Positions 10,493 through 22,524 of a DNA stretch of 64,000 nt are shown here, one piece after another. Where the stretch lies: assembly GCA_028023455.1 (NCBI GenBank), contig JAQFVV010012405.1, positions 12,612,031 to 12,676,030 of the forward strand, written 5' to 3'. The first letter of the stretch is position 1; each line of letters opens with the position of its first letter. The position numbers and the translations under genes are program-made. The notes under the pieces were generated by a model. It saw nothing but the letters and a program-made list of their open reading frames with translations, did not search any database and was not told where the DNA came from. The DNA comes from Epiperipatus broadwayi. Taxonomy: Eukaryota; Onychophora; Udeonychophora; Euonychophora; Peripatidae.

Positions 10493-12690
10493 TAAGAACC
10501 ATAATTTGCTATATTTTTACATTGTACCAAGTTTTGAGTCTCACCCTTATAGGTACCCTATGTGCTTCACCACCATAATAATGTTATTATTTAAATACAT
10601 CAATAGATTCAATTTGATAATCAACCTTGAAGTAGCAGATTATTATATTTTATAACATAAAAACTTCAAAATATATATGGAGAGAGTGGTTTATTTGTCT
10701 ACACAGTTGTTTTAATATGAAAACCAAAGGACTGCTTTTATCAGAAAATACAATTGATTAGACTTTCATAAATAAATTAATTTAAATAATTTGCATATGC
10801 TTTCCCTTAATTTGAGCAGAAATGTATGCTTTAAATGAATAATATTTTAAATATCAAGACATTTTAAGATGTTATGGGGTTTAATTTCAGTTAACTTTGC
10901 TGAAACTATTTGCAATGTGTCACCAGTTGAGATATTTTTATGTTAATATTAATTTTACTTAATATTTTCTAACAACAACTATCTCATTCTAGTATCTATT
11001 TTCTTTATCTATTGATTAAAACAGTTGATCCAATCGGATTGAGAACATTTATAATTAACCTTTGTTAAAATTTATTTCATCAATAACTTTTTAAATATGA
11101 TGTCATTTTGTCACTTTTTGATACTGCTATGTGAATATATATTCTTAATATCAAAGCATACATAATTTTGTAATAACTGAGCTTTTTAAATTATAATATT
11201 GCAACAACTGAATATATTTTATAAACAATTTTTTAAAACAAATCAGCAAACTAATCCATTATAAAATATTTAAATGTTCTCTCTACTCTTCTCTCTACTC
11301 TTTAATAACTAAGGTTTTCAAATATTTTAGCAATCTGTTTAAACAACATATAATAAAATGTCATAAATAGATTATTAGCCCATAGATTTATAAAAATGTG
11401 AAAGTATTGTCAATTATAATAACCATAAGCATTAGCTTTTGGGTTTTTTTTCCCCTTGTTTTATCTTATGAACACAAATACCTATCTATCTCTATGAAAT
11501 AAAACAGAATTGGCATACACTCTATAGCTGGGAAATAACTAAACATATTCAACAGCTAACAATGAAAGAATAGAGAAAGATCCATCTATTCTTTGTGCTT
11601 TCAATATAAATAAGATAAGTTTGCTGATCCTGTTGAAATTTCAGAATGGAATTAATAGAAATGCTAAATGTAAATATGACACTATAAACTGTGAGATCAT
11701 ATTTAATTAAGCACAATATAGAGACTGCATTCCATTTTTAACAACACTGCATTCCAATACTAAATATTAAATTCACATAGCAGTAATATATACAAAATAC
11801 AACAGGAGTTGGACAAATTTCCTTCAGCTATGAAATAACTAATGCTGCTAAAAAGCAATAGGTAAGATAGAATCATGTGATAAAGTCATGTGACACTTCA
11901 TTGATTTTATACTTTTATTGTACACAGGATAGATATGCTTATAATTGTTACAGATCTATAATGAGTATACATGCAAGTTGGTTTAAATTGAAAACATTTA
12001 TATTTTTTTTCAGTTTGTGCTGATAGCTTTACAAAAACCAGAGAATTAAAAGACAGCTTCTGGAAGGAAAGTGCATAAATTACTAAAGGTCTAGAGCATG
12101 GTTTCAAAATTGAAAGCTTCTTACTGACCAAAACCATAAACTAGATGCTTATCTGAGGTTATTGGATAGTATACAGCACTGAATAGGGATTTAATAAGCA
12201 CTATCATGTGGCATCGATTAGTTACTAAAGTTTACAAGAAGTGATATAGCAATGATAAAAAAAAAATTCAACATCATCTGCAAACTTATCTTATTTGTAT
12301 TAAAAGCAAAATTGACAGATTTATTCTATTCTTTAATTTTCTGACTTTAATTGAGATTGGTAAATTTATTTAGTTATTTCCCAGTTAGAAAAATTTTACT
12401 TAATTCCTATTTCATTTTATATATTTTAATGCTGTGCATATTTAATATTTAATATCTAACTACATATATGTATTAACTAATATTTAAAAAACTAGTTTTT
12501 TTGTGGTTTAACACCAATCCTGCCTAATAGGATAGTGGTGGCTATGGTTGTTAAAGAGCCAAAGACACCAAAATATATGGGTGCTGAACTGAGTTCAGAC
12601 CATATGACTATATAAGCTATTGAGTTTAGATTGAAAATATTATAGTATTTTCAATTTCATTTTCATAGTTTTGTAGTTAAGTAGAGATAA
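10493..12690. other. Unassigned AT-rich DNA
   Basis: No exon, RNA gene or repeat shared inside the window was recognised. Confidence 0.45.
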
Positions 12691-12905
12691 AAGGTGGCTG
12701 CTGGAGGGTTACATTAGATCCTAAGATCTAGGTGCAGTGCTCTCAGATCCAAGGCTCTTCACAGGCAAATGCCACAAGCCAGAAACTAGTCTGGGGATAT
12801 TGGATGAGTAGGCACTAGATGGGGATGCACAAGCCTTCTGGCATCTATTGATTACTCTGGTTGGCACAGGGTGGCACTACTGTATGGAGAGTTTTGCCTG
12901 ATTAT
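12691..12905 (+). repeat. Family H1 element, half copy b
   Basis: Holds the central and right parts of the H1 family, ending TATGGAGAGTTTTGCCTG. The hammerhead 3' half (GCCACAAGCCAGAAACTAGT, 12771-12790) is intact. The CTGATGA box is replaced by CAGGCAA, so the motif is broken. The left inverted arm is missing. Confidence 0.75.
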
Positions 12906-13049
12906 AATTATGTAATAAAAAGTGCTTCATTTGTATATTTGATGTAATTTATTGATTTATATTTTATTTTAAATATGTCATCAATAAATGCCATATGTTT
13001 TTCTTATAAGCTTACTCATGTACTTCAAAGATTAGTGATCTTCACTCTA

Positions 13050-13200
13050 TCAAACATCACATGATCACCATTTTTTATGCTTAAATAAGTTGTTTCTGAC
13101 AGAGGCAAAACTTTCCATACAGTAGTGCCATTCAGTGCATTGATTACTTTGGCTTGCACTGAGTGGTGCTACTGTATGGAGAGTTTTGCCTCTGTGATGT
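13050..13200 (+). repeat. Family H1 short hairpin copy c
   Basis: Only the two ends of H1 remain, fused to a compact foldback. GAGGCAAAACTTTCCATACA (13101-13120) faces its reverse complement at 13174-13193 around a loop of about 15 bp. It is preceded by the family border word 'aaacatcacatgatcacc'. Confidence 0.75.
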
Positions 13201-16200
13201 TCACTCTACTGTAGAACCATCTACTGTAAACTTAAGGAACTAATTGACATTGGATAATATAGTGCTATAAATTGTTGATCTTCACATCAATTTTGGCTTT
13301 TGACTTTATCACTGAAATCTAGGACCCAACTCTGTAACTAATGCATTTAAGCATTTATCAAGTATTTTCTAATGATCATATGTCAGTTGGTTTCACAGAA
13401 AGTTTGCATTCTGACAGATCAGCACAACTGGTACAGTGATTTAAGTTTTAATGTGCTCTATTTTAAAATTCCCAATAATAGCAGAGTTTTATCCATAATG
13501 TTATAAAAGTAAAATATTCTGTTTAAACTGTCAGGAATTCCTTTAAATTCATAGACTAATGACTCAGTTATAGTAGAAAGTTTGGTTTGCTGTACATTGA
13601 ACAACTAAGAAATTTGTTAAGGCAAGTGCTATCTTTCAAATCATCAATCAATGCTGTTTAAAATTAAATTTTAAATATTTTGTTAACTCATGATGAAATC
13701 TAATATCAAACAAATACTTATTATTTGATAAATTAATTAATTTTACTATATTCCACTGTTTTTTAAAAATTAAACAACTTAATTATAACATACTCAATAC
13801 ATTTTTCTTTTTACAAAACAAGTTAAGGTTCTTTAATTACTTGCATATAACCCCTTATAAATCCAAGCAATATGACTGATTTTTTTTTACATTTTTGTTT
13901 TTTCTTTCCCAAATTATATATATATTTCATATACAATCTTAATAATTTTACCAAAATTGCATAAGCCTATTAAAGGTAACAAATTTAGATAAACTAGTAT
14001 GCATATTCAATTTGTCCTATTTTATTTCTTAAATTTTAACTCTCAATTAATGTTTGTACTTATAAGTATAATATTATTTAGCATTCATTTTTTTTAAATT
14101 AAGAAGAATATGCTCATTCATGTCAGAATATTTAACTTTTGGTTAAATATTAGATCAACATTAATTATAGAATATGTGCACACAATATATTAGTTTTAAA
14201 TTAAGTAAAATTGTTTTTCAAGTAATAGAAACCAACATATTTAAAAAGGATTACAAGAATATCATTATCCAATTGTGCATTTGTCTGCTGTTTGTGTAGA
14301 TAGGTTTAAATTTCCTTTTACCAGAGATATTAATTTCACATATGACAATTTCTATAGGTTATTTTTTTTCATGAGACTACCATTTATTTTCTTTTATTTA
14401 GTACCAAATTTCAAATGTTACCAGAACCAATAGTGAACTGGTATAACTTTTCTGGAAATAAAATAATTTATTTCTTTAAAAAAATCTGAAGAGGTCAGTA
14501 ATTTACTCACAAAAATACAGCAAATGAGTTAAACCCTGCCTACCATGTCACTAATTGGTAGTTTCTTTGTAAAAATAATTGGAAACCCTTCTTTTAATTC
14601 TTCTTAGTGATGAGCAAAAGAAATATATTTTTCTATAGTTTATTTGAATATTTATGATTATTTTTACAAAATATTTGCATAATAATTATTCAAAAATGAA
14701 AATATATATGATTTTATTTTAATTTTAGTTAAATATATTTTTTTATAAAAATATAAATGAAAGAAATTTGTTGTAATGATAAAAAAAGTAAATATGATAC
14801 ATAATGGTTTGTTAAAACAGTAGAACAGCTCTTTTGTAATATTTTCATAATTATAAATACAATTTTAAATTTTACAATGAGAATTTATTGATTTATGGTG
14901 ATTTAATATTAATTTATTTACTCTTTATATGTGAGGTTCTATTAATGAAGATTTTAATTTTATTTTTTTTACTGGCATTGGGATAATCATCCAATAGGGA
15001 AAAAGTAATTGTTTTCATTATGTTCTCATTTTATTTGTGATAACTTATCTTAATCACAAAATATTTATTGCCAAGATAAGTGAGTAGAAGAGATATGTGA
15101 TGACAGAAATTATCAGATAGCTTATTATTAAACAGGAATGGTGATTAAATATTCTTTAGTTATATTAATTGGCTTCATGTGACCCCTATTATTGAAGCTT
15201 TATTGCTCAGTAATATATTAATATTTTTTGCAATTCATGTTGATACCTTCTTTTAATAATAATAACTTTACCTAAATAATATTTCAAAACTATAACATAT
15301 TATTGACTGCCAATAGTAATTTTCAAGGTATCAAAAGGCTTTTTGACCAACTTAAACTCTAGACTTTTCCTTGATATTTATAAATGAGATCTCATTGTTT
15401 AAGTTTCCAAGCTCTTATCTAAACACTTGTGTTAATAGGTGAATAAAAATATTCAGTTATAAGTTTCTCTGGAGGTCATATTATATGCTAGTATCAAAGT
15501 AGCAAAATATACTCAAGAATTTTATCTAGTATGTAGACTCATATTTTGTTTTACATCATGAAATAACAATTGATCCAGAAGTATTTAAGTTTTGATTTGC
15601 CTCTCTGCCACTGGACCAAGATAAATCACACACAGTCCAGACACAGATTACACAGTCAGATAACTCAGACAAATATCAGCTACAAATTATATCCTTAGCT
15701 CAAATAGAAAGTAAAGAATTAATTAAGACACCTGAACAATTATATAAGACTTTCATCTTTGTTATTCATGTCATATGGAGCTTAGCCCAGTGATAGACCG
15801 GGTGATTTAAGAACTTATTTTCGGTGCTCAAACATCATGTAAACTTCCAGAAAATTGCTATTTAACTTTCAACTAGTTACTAAATATTTTTCTTTAATAT
15901 TTTTTTTATTAATTATAGTCGAATGGTTTTATTGCTGTAGACTTCATAAAAAGTTAGATCACTGATTTTTTTCCCAATAACTTTATTATATACAATAATA
16001 AGCATAAAATATTAGTGTAGACATATTGAAATCATTTGTTGTAAAATAAACTGAAAAATTTAGTAGCTAGATTCTGCAGATGAGTAATATGACAATTATT
16101 AATCTGTGAAATTGTGAGAATGGCATAATGCATATTGTAATCATTTAACTCTTGTCAAAGAACACCACTTGATTGACAACAAAAGGTAGCAAAGTCTTCC

Positions 16201-16480
16201 TTATGATGACTGTTACCATATGTCAAGATCAAATACTCTTAGTGTCTGGTTAATTAAGAAAATAGTTGACTATTAAGGTCCAGATCATAATCTGGGAGGT
16301 TAATGTGAACCTAGTTTTGAACCATTCCTGATTTAACCTGGGGTTTGACCTACCACAATAGATAGGAGAGCAAAAAACTATTTTCTTGAGGCAATGGGTA
16401 ACCTGGAGAATACTGGGGGTTCGAATTAAATGTTCATTTGAATAGAAACTGTCAGAACTATTCATCAAGAACTATGTTCA
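13201..16480. other. Unassigned AT-rich DNA
   Basis: Low-complexity A/T-rich sequence. 15600-15840 and 16140-16480 are less biased, but no protein family, splice-bounded exon or shared repeat could be supported. Confidence 0.4.
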
Positions 16481-16484
16481 TCTG

Positions 16485-16665
16485 GCAGAGGTAGACATGA
16501 GCCTTACTCTACATCTTCTAATTTATTGATTAATGTTTGGTTTTGCAAGTTAAGCTATGATATTGATTGGTGATCAGGGATGATCAAACCAATCAGATGA
16601 CATCTTGGAGAGGTAGACGTGAGCCTGACTCTACATCTTCTAATTTATTGTTTAATGCTTGTTCA
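16485..16665. repeat. Two direct repeats of about 59 bp, 122 bp apart
   Basis: 'gaggtagac.tgagcc.gact' and following bases up to 'atttattg.ttaatg' occur at 16485-16543 and again at 16607-16665 with a few changes. This is a local duplication just outside the LINE ORF1 remains. Confidence 0.7.
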
Positions 16666-16689
16666 GTCCCTTATATTTATATCTCATAA

Positions 16690-17808
16690 CTAGGAGAGTC
16701 TAGTTTTCCAACATCTACTGCATGGTAAGCTTGCTGGGAAATTTGGGTTTCAAATTATATTATATATTAGTTATGACTTATGCTTCAAAATCAGAAAACT
16801 CTTATTGTCTATCAGGGCTCATTGAGTTGAGCTGAGATATGATAATCTGTGTGTTTTTCTTTGAGCTCCTCAACCTTATTCTAGGGAAATCGGTTGTAGA
16901 TGCTGGGGTGTCTTGTTTCTTTATTTCTTCACTAGTTTTAGCTTTTTTCTCCAAGGTTTTTTTTATTAGTTGATTTATCTTCTTGTTTAGATAATTTCTA
17001 TTTGAACCTTATTTTTTGATCCTTGTAATAATTCCTCTTCAGAACTGGATTTGTCAGTTTTGGCAGATTTTCTCTTCTTGGTAATCACAACTTCATCCAT
17101 GTAATCCATGGTGCCTTCATCATCCAAACTTGATTTATTTTTAGCTTTGTTTTCCTCCAACATGTTGCCTTTTTGGTGTTTTACTTTGTTTTAGAACTTT
17201 TTCTTAGTTGTTGATTAGCACTCATTTGAAGGGAGAGTATGCTTTCTGAGACTGAATAATCTTCATCATTCTCTGGGGAGATAGAGCTAGTTTTGCTCTC
17301 ATTGGAAGTGATTGTCTTCTTTATCTTGAGAGAAGTATCTTCATTATTTTGGCTGTCTAGTTTAGATGTGTTCAGTTGAAATTGTTTTGCTTTATCTGGA
17401 ATGGATCTTAGATTGGTTGTATTAAAGTTTTCTGTTAAGGCTTCATGGCTGCTCTTCTTGTTTTTTGTACTAAATTCTGTTTATTGTTGTTTGAGACAGA
17501 TGAGTTAAAAGATGTTTGAGCAGTTTTCCTTTTTATATTATTATTTGTATTCTGAATTATAAATTCATCATTGAAGTGAGAAGTAGATGGGGTTGGAGTG
17601 TATCTAATGTATTTGTGTCTTGAGATACAGGCTTACAGCTTCTGTGGAAGTGGCTTCTCTTTGTGCCACATATAGGGCATATTCTAGCTACACAGTCCTT
17701 GACCAGATGTGTCCTTTTGAGACAGAAAAAGCATTGTGGTCTGACATCATGAAAGGATAGTATTACCGATTTTAAGCACCAGAATCTGTCAGAACTGCAC
17801 CAAACCAT
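16690..17808 (-). pseudogene. LINE ORF1 (gag-like) remains with zinc knuckles
   Basis: The clearest part is an open frame at 17557-17808 reading 'PQCFFCLKRTHLVKDC' followed by 'CPICGTKRSHFHRSC'. The first is a CX2CX4HX4C zinc knuckle and the second a CX2C...HX3C variant. Paired knuckles at the end of ORF1 are known from LINEs of the I/Jockey group. Downstream on the minus strand the frame continues, broken, through lysine- and serine-rich sequence to about 16690. No reverse transcriptase follows. A cellular CCHC protein cannot be excluded, but the decay and setting favour a LINE. Confidence 0.6.
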
Positions 17809-17970
17809 TATAAAATATTATAGAATAGCTTACTTTTTTAATTATTTTAAAATGAACATTATATCACGCTTTTAATGACTGAAATATAACATTCATTTAA
17901 AAAAATAATAATATAGGTTTACTTTATTGCAACTAAATTGATAGTTTTCTCCTATGCTTTGATATCTTAC

Positions 17971-18075
17971 CAGTAAAAATAATAATCGAAGAACTTTATT
18001 GCCCTGAATCCGGAAGTTGTTTGAAAGACGAAAATCATAGAGCTGTATATCACGATCCATGAAAACGTGGGGCAT
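17971..18075 (-). CDS. Possible host first coding exon (35 codons)
   Basis: ATG at 18075 opens a frame reading 'MPHVFMDRDIQLYDF' and, later, 'FRIQGNKVLRLLFLL'. It then meets a strong splice-donor word CTG|GTAAGATAT at 17971/17970. Codon usage is more balanced than in the surroundings and amino-acid composition is protein-like. I do not recognise the family, and no partner exon was identified. It may be chance. Confidence 0.3.
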
Positions 18076-18964
18076 ATCTTACCGATGATAATATTAAATA
18101 AATTATAGTTTATAAAAAAATAATATAGACTTAATAAAATAAAAAAAAATTTGTTTGATTTTTTATATATATATTTTTAAATAATTAGCTAACCGTTCTT
18201 ATATAATCTTTTTTTTTTTAAATCTAATTTCAATACAACGTAAAACAAAAGCTTGCTTATAGTCATTTCAAATGATATTAGCCAAATTTACCTCCCCAGC
18301 AGTTCATTAAAGTAATCAATTGTCTGTTATATTTTGATTAAATGTTTTGTTTTTATACTTCATTTATAAATTGGTGTTGAATTTCGCAGCTATTAGTGTA
18401 TTTTTATATTTGACAAGTTTTCTTCTAACATGAAAGACGCTTCTTAAAGAGCTTATTAATTAATTATAATCAATTGTATGAAATAACATGGATGATCACA
18501 TTTTAATTAAATTTTGCTTAATTAAAATTTATTACACCACGATTTTAGTAACTGCAGTGTTATAGAATAAAGTTCTTCATTTGTTTATAAAACACGTTAA
18601 TATAAACAAAGTATTTACATGAACGCTTTCATACTACCGAGGGTGAAATATTGTGACTTTTAATAAAGACAACATTGCATGGCTTTTGAAAGAACACAAT
18701 GACTCATTATGATTATCAAGCCCGATCTTTTACTTGTTTTTAAACAACATAAACGCTAATAAGATGAATATTTTACACCTCTGGTTTGCATTAAAAAAGT
18801 TTTAGTTCCGATTTGAATTGTCTATTGAAATTTATGAATGTTTATTTATCAGTGTTTGGAGAGAAGATTAACAAAATAGAATCTCAGATTTTGATAAAAG
18901 CAAATATAAAACTTCAAGTATTAGTTAAATGAAAAAGTTATTATTAATAATATATATATATCAT
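18076..18964. other. Unassigned AT-rich DNA
   Basis: Nothing recognised. Confidence 0.45.
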
Positions 18965-19145
18965 TTTTAACCATTACCCTCATTTTCTGTTATCATCATT
19001 ATTAGGATCTCTCCAACTTCAAACCAGACTGTTTACTGCATAGCTTGTCTATTCCAATCATCTACTTTATATATAGTCTCGTTTTAGGTCCTTTGCAATC
19101 TATTAGGATCGAGTTTAGAACTTTAGCTATCTTTATATTGTCACC
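18965..19145 (-). mobile_element. Degraded RTE LINE 3' fragment
   Basis: 'aaccatt' near a TCATCATTATTAGG run, 'ctctccaacttca' and later 'ggtcctttgcaatctattag' match, with drift, the minus-strand RTE 3' end at 51955-52200. It is a short and old piece. Confidence 0.5.
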
Positions 19146-19179
19146 TTTTTATGCTTATTTCATTTTATTTTTCTCTTTC

Positions 19180-19258
19180 TCACGTGCAGGCAGCGAACCC
19201 GGGACAACTGCTTGTAAGGCAGCCGTGCTGGCCGCTCGACCACCAACGCTTGACATGT
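19180..19258 (-). mobile_element. tRNA-derived SINE, family A, inverted copy
   Basis: The reverse complement reads GCGTTGGTGGTCGAGCGGCC, then TGCCTTACAAGCAGTTGTCC and CGGGTTCGCTGCC. These are good A- and B-box matches. It is the least decayed A-box of the four copies but is cut soon after the B-box. Confidence 0.7.
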
Positions 19259-19418
19259 TTATTTCATTTTTGATCTCTACTTGTTATTCTTATGCGCATC
19301 TTTTGATACATGCTGCACTGGTGGAACCCATTTATTAAAACCGTTTTCCAGAACACAGACCTATTTGTCTCTAATAACACTTTTCTTTTGTTGAAAAAAT
19401 ACATGTTAAATTAATTTA

Positions 19419-19803
19419 AGTCAATAAACATCACATCATCACCATTTCTTATGCTTGCTTATAACTGTTATTAAAACAGGAAAAATTCTCTATACGTGTT
19501 GCCACTCAATGCAAGCCAGAGTAATCGATGGATGCTAGAAGGCTTGTGCATAAAAACCCCACCTAATGCCTACTCATTCAATATCCTCAGACTAGCTTCT
19601 GGATTATGGCCTTCATCAGTGAAGAGCCTTGGATCTAAGAACACTGCACCTAGATCTTAGAATCTAATGCAACTGCCTGAAACTAGTCTGGGGATATTGG
19701 ACGAGTAGGCAGTAGATGATGATTTTATGCACAAGCCTTCTGGCATCCATTGATTACTCTGGCTTGCATTGAGTGGCAACACATATGGAGAGTTTTGCCT
19801 GTT
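19419..19803. mobile_element. Family H1 foldback element, copy d
   Basis: Inverted arms of about 130 bp: the left begins near 'aaacaggaaaaattctc' (about 19475) and the right ends GAGAGTTTTGCCTGTTT (19803). The left border word 'aaacatcacatcatcacc' lies at 19426. TTAAATTAATTTA flanks both sides (about 19406-19418 and 19802-19814), a plausible 13-bp target duplication in AT-rich context. The left arm carries a nearly complete hammerhead motif on minus; the right arm keeps only the 3' half on plus. Confidence 0.8.
19576..19634 (-). ncRNA. Hammerhead-like motif in H1 copy d (left arm)
   Basis: On minus: ATCCAA, GGC, TCTTCA, CTGATGA (complement of 19613-19619), a weakened stem II, GAAG, TA, GTC, TGAGGA, TA, TTGAAT. 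Inner stem I is TCTTCA with TGAGGA against TCCTCA with TGGGGA in copy e. Two of the six pairs differ, yet all six still pair. The GAAA box ends in G and stem II is reduced to two pairs, so activity is doubtful. Confidence 0.55.
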
Positions 19804-20118
19804 TAAATTAATTTACTCATTAATTTAAGAGTTATTCTTTTATGATTTAAAGTGAAACTCTTTTTGCTTTTATTCTGAAGGCTAAGTTTGATATTTAATA
19901 TCCAGAACTTTTCAAACAATGAGATGAATAGACAGAAGCATGCTCATTTATTAGAACAAATAAACTGATAGTAGAGTATAACTAAACAATTCTCAGATTT
20001 TAATTCACTCTAATGAATCCATAAATTTTATTATAAAACAATAGCAACAGTAATGACTTGTAAGCATAAATAAAAATTTCAACTACATGAGAAAAAATAA
20101 AGAAGAATACTACCCGAG

Positions 20119-20421
20119 AAATGATGTGATAATATGTTGAAATATTTTCATTATCTATCATTAAATATTGAATGTCTAAAAAATTTTAACCTTTGTTCAA
20201 AATTTTCAAATGCAAACAATTGTTAATAATAATACACAAATAGACCACAAAGGTTAATAAATTACTCCTATCATTAAATGGAAAGTATTAATCTGTGTTT
20301 TTTATTTGTGTGTTATTACTAACTGTTGTCTATATTTGAAAAGTTTAAATAAAGTTTAAAATTTTTTAGACATTCAACATTTAATGATAGATAATGGAAA
20401 TATCCAACATATTGCCACATC
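20119..20421. repeat. Foldback (MITE-like) element, ~120-bp arms
   Basis: Left arm 'gatgtgataatatgttg ... attgaatgtctaaaaaa ... acacaaata' pairs with the right arm beginning 'tatttgtgtgttattac' and ending 'atattgccacatc'. The arms are mostly identical apart from scattered changes, with about 60 bp between them. No coding capacity, no match to the other families. Confidence 0.75.
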
Positions 20422-20654
20422 TAATATAGTATCATCACATGCCATATGCAAATACAGTATTCTAGATATGACTTTTGTTGTAGCAATATAAAATAATTTA
20501 TGAACTGTACATATATATTTGTATTTATTGGTTGGACTATTTCCATCATCTAATATGAGTATTGAATGCCTTTAGAGAAATTTTATTTTATTTAAATATT
20601 CCTAATACATTCAACTGCTAGTAATAGAACAACAAACAGGGTAATTTATAGTCT

Positions 20655-20758
20655 TGCATTGGTGGTCGAGAGGTCAGCGTGACTGCCTTACACTTGCAGG
20701 CAGTTGCCCGGGTTGTGGGTTCGCGTCCCAGCCGGTGCTATGACATTTAAAAAAAAAC
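20655..20758 (+). mobile_element. tRNA-derived SINE, family A, copy 4
   Basis: TTGGTGGTCGAGAGGTCAGC (A-box) and GTGGGTTCGCGTCCCAGCC (B-box), then GGTGCTATGACATTT and an A tract. The anticodon-loop region carries a small internal expansion compared with the other copies. This is the youngest-looking of the set. Confidence 0.75.
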
Positions 20759-21484
20759 AGGGTAATCATATCAATGTTTTGAGAGATATTATTCTCCTGT
20801 CTACTTCAGATTTTGCTGGTCTGACCAGTGACAGTACTAGCATGGGAACTGAATCTGGACCCTTAGATTCTTGAGTATTGAATTTTAAGTAACATTCTAA
20901 CCAATGGACTGCTTCATTTTCCTGTTCATTTGATATTTTGATTTACTATCTTTTAACTTCTGCAAAAACAATTTCTTTCTGAAATTCCTCAACACAATGT
21001 CTCCAATGTATTCTATTCTCTGTTATATATTCTCAATAAAAACAGTCAGCATTGTTTGGTTTTTTAGAATGTCTTTGAGATAATCTTCAATAACATAAAT
21101 GGGATCTACCTCTCTCATAAAACAATGTTCACATTTTATTATAAAACATGTTTTTAAGCAGATTTATATTTTTCATTCATTTTACCTAACCAATCCAATA
21201 AAAAACTAATTTCATCACATCCAATAAGCTAAAAAATATATTAATAGGTCTTACAATCATGCGATTGAATTTTTAAATTTTTTTAGAGCCCTTTTATATG
21301 AAACTTTTCTAATGTCTTTACATTATAGTTTTAGAGCTCTAAGTTTCATATCCATACAATAAATTAGATAAAATAACTCTCTATACAGTTAATTTAGTTG
21401 CAAAAGGTACTTCACTGTAATAAAGCATCCTATCTTTTAACTACCCTTAGATATAAATGATCATTTAAATGTTGCATGATTTGG

Positions 21485-21595
21485 CATAGTTTGTAGAGTG
21501 TCCAATTTGGAATTGGGATGTTTCAGGATCAATTCTGGCACTCACAGTTCTGGTGCTGTAATTTCTTATAAACTCCATAATGCTATATGCCTTTT
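21485..21595 (+). repeat. SINE-like family B, copy 2
   Basis: Shares 'ggatcaattctggcactca' and 'tataaactcc' with copies at 5.4, 36.4, 36.6 and 61.4 kb. It sits in otherwise unassigned DNA (20.76-21.8 kb). Confidence 0.4.
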
Positions 21596-21848
21596 TTTAA
21601 AATAAAAATATCAAGAATTTAAATTGGTAAATTGTCTATTTGGAAGTTATAATTAATTAATTCTCTTGTATTATACATATATTTTAGCTCCGTTAGTATT
21701 GATATTTACAAATCTGTGTAAGATGTCATCATAATTATAATTTTTTTGCATGGAAATATTTAATGTCACATTATGTATTTAAACATTATATATATATATA
21801 AATTATAACTTTTTTGGCTGAACTGTGTATTATTTTCCTTTAAACACT

Positions 21849-21882
21849 GATATTTCGATGGACTAGCATCCACCAATATCAA
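21849..21882 (-). ncRNA. PLE-1 3' terminal hairpin-GAAA (hammerhead-like) module
   Basis: On minus: TTGATAT, one U, stem GGTGGA / loop TGCTAG / TCCATC, GAAA, TATC. The stem forms six pairs including one G-U. PLE-2 has C-G where this copy has U-A in the stem, a compensatory difference. The CUGANGA box is degenerate, so a working ribozyme is unlikely. Confidence 0.5.
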
Positions 21883-22127
21883 GGTTAACTTTTGAAAAAA
21901 AAATCGTTAGATCTCAAATAATAACGTTACTGTGTGAGAGATGAGAAATGAGATTCAACTTGAAGTAGTTCAGCATTCACAATATGAGGCTTATAAAAAT
22001 GTTTATTTCCCTCAGTTTTTTCACCTATTAATTTTAAGTTAATATTAGATAAAATGAGAGGTTTCCACATAGCTGGAATACGTTGTGCTTCATCAGCCCT
22101 ATTTAAATCAGTAGGTTTCTTTAATAT

Positions 22128-22370
22128 TTAAATTGACTCCCTCATGGTTCTTAAATCATATCTTTTCAAATTAGCAAGTATTTTTGTGTTGTCAAAATCA
22201 GGTTTGTAACCAATTTCTAAAAAATGGGAAGTAAAAACTGATGTATTCATTTTTTGATTAAAAGCATTTCTATGTTCCTTAATTCTGACATTTATTTGTC
22301 TATTAGACTGACCCACATAGCTTCTTGAGCACTGAAAACATGGAATTTCATAAACTCCTTGGTGTTCCAA
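22128..22370 (-). pseudogene. PLE-1 GIY-YIG endonuclease domain
   Basis: The frame reads 'HQGVYEIPCFQCSRSYVGQS' and then 'NRQINVRIKEHRNAF'. The GVY and YVG elements correspond to GIY and YIG. A CX2C pair lies between them, and an arginine plus histidine lie in the VRIKEH helix, as in PLE endonucleases. This domain nicks target DNA for integration. In the parent element it is fused to the RT; here it is separated from the RT by small frame disruptions between 22370 and 22525. Confidence 0.88.
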
Positions 22371-22524
22371 AAATATGCTATCTTTAGGTTTATATAAAAA
22401 ATCAATTTTTTCGCCAGTAGGAAAAGTAGTCTTTATATTAAAACAAGATAGTCTTCTACTAATTTTATCAGTAACCCCTTTAATATAAGGTAAAATTAAC
22501 CTATTAAAAGAGGAATTGTCAATT

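Noticed and set aside
16250-16468. 72-codon minus-strand frame as a gene
   Set aside because: No domain, no splice support; adjacent to LINE debris.
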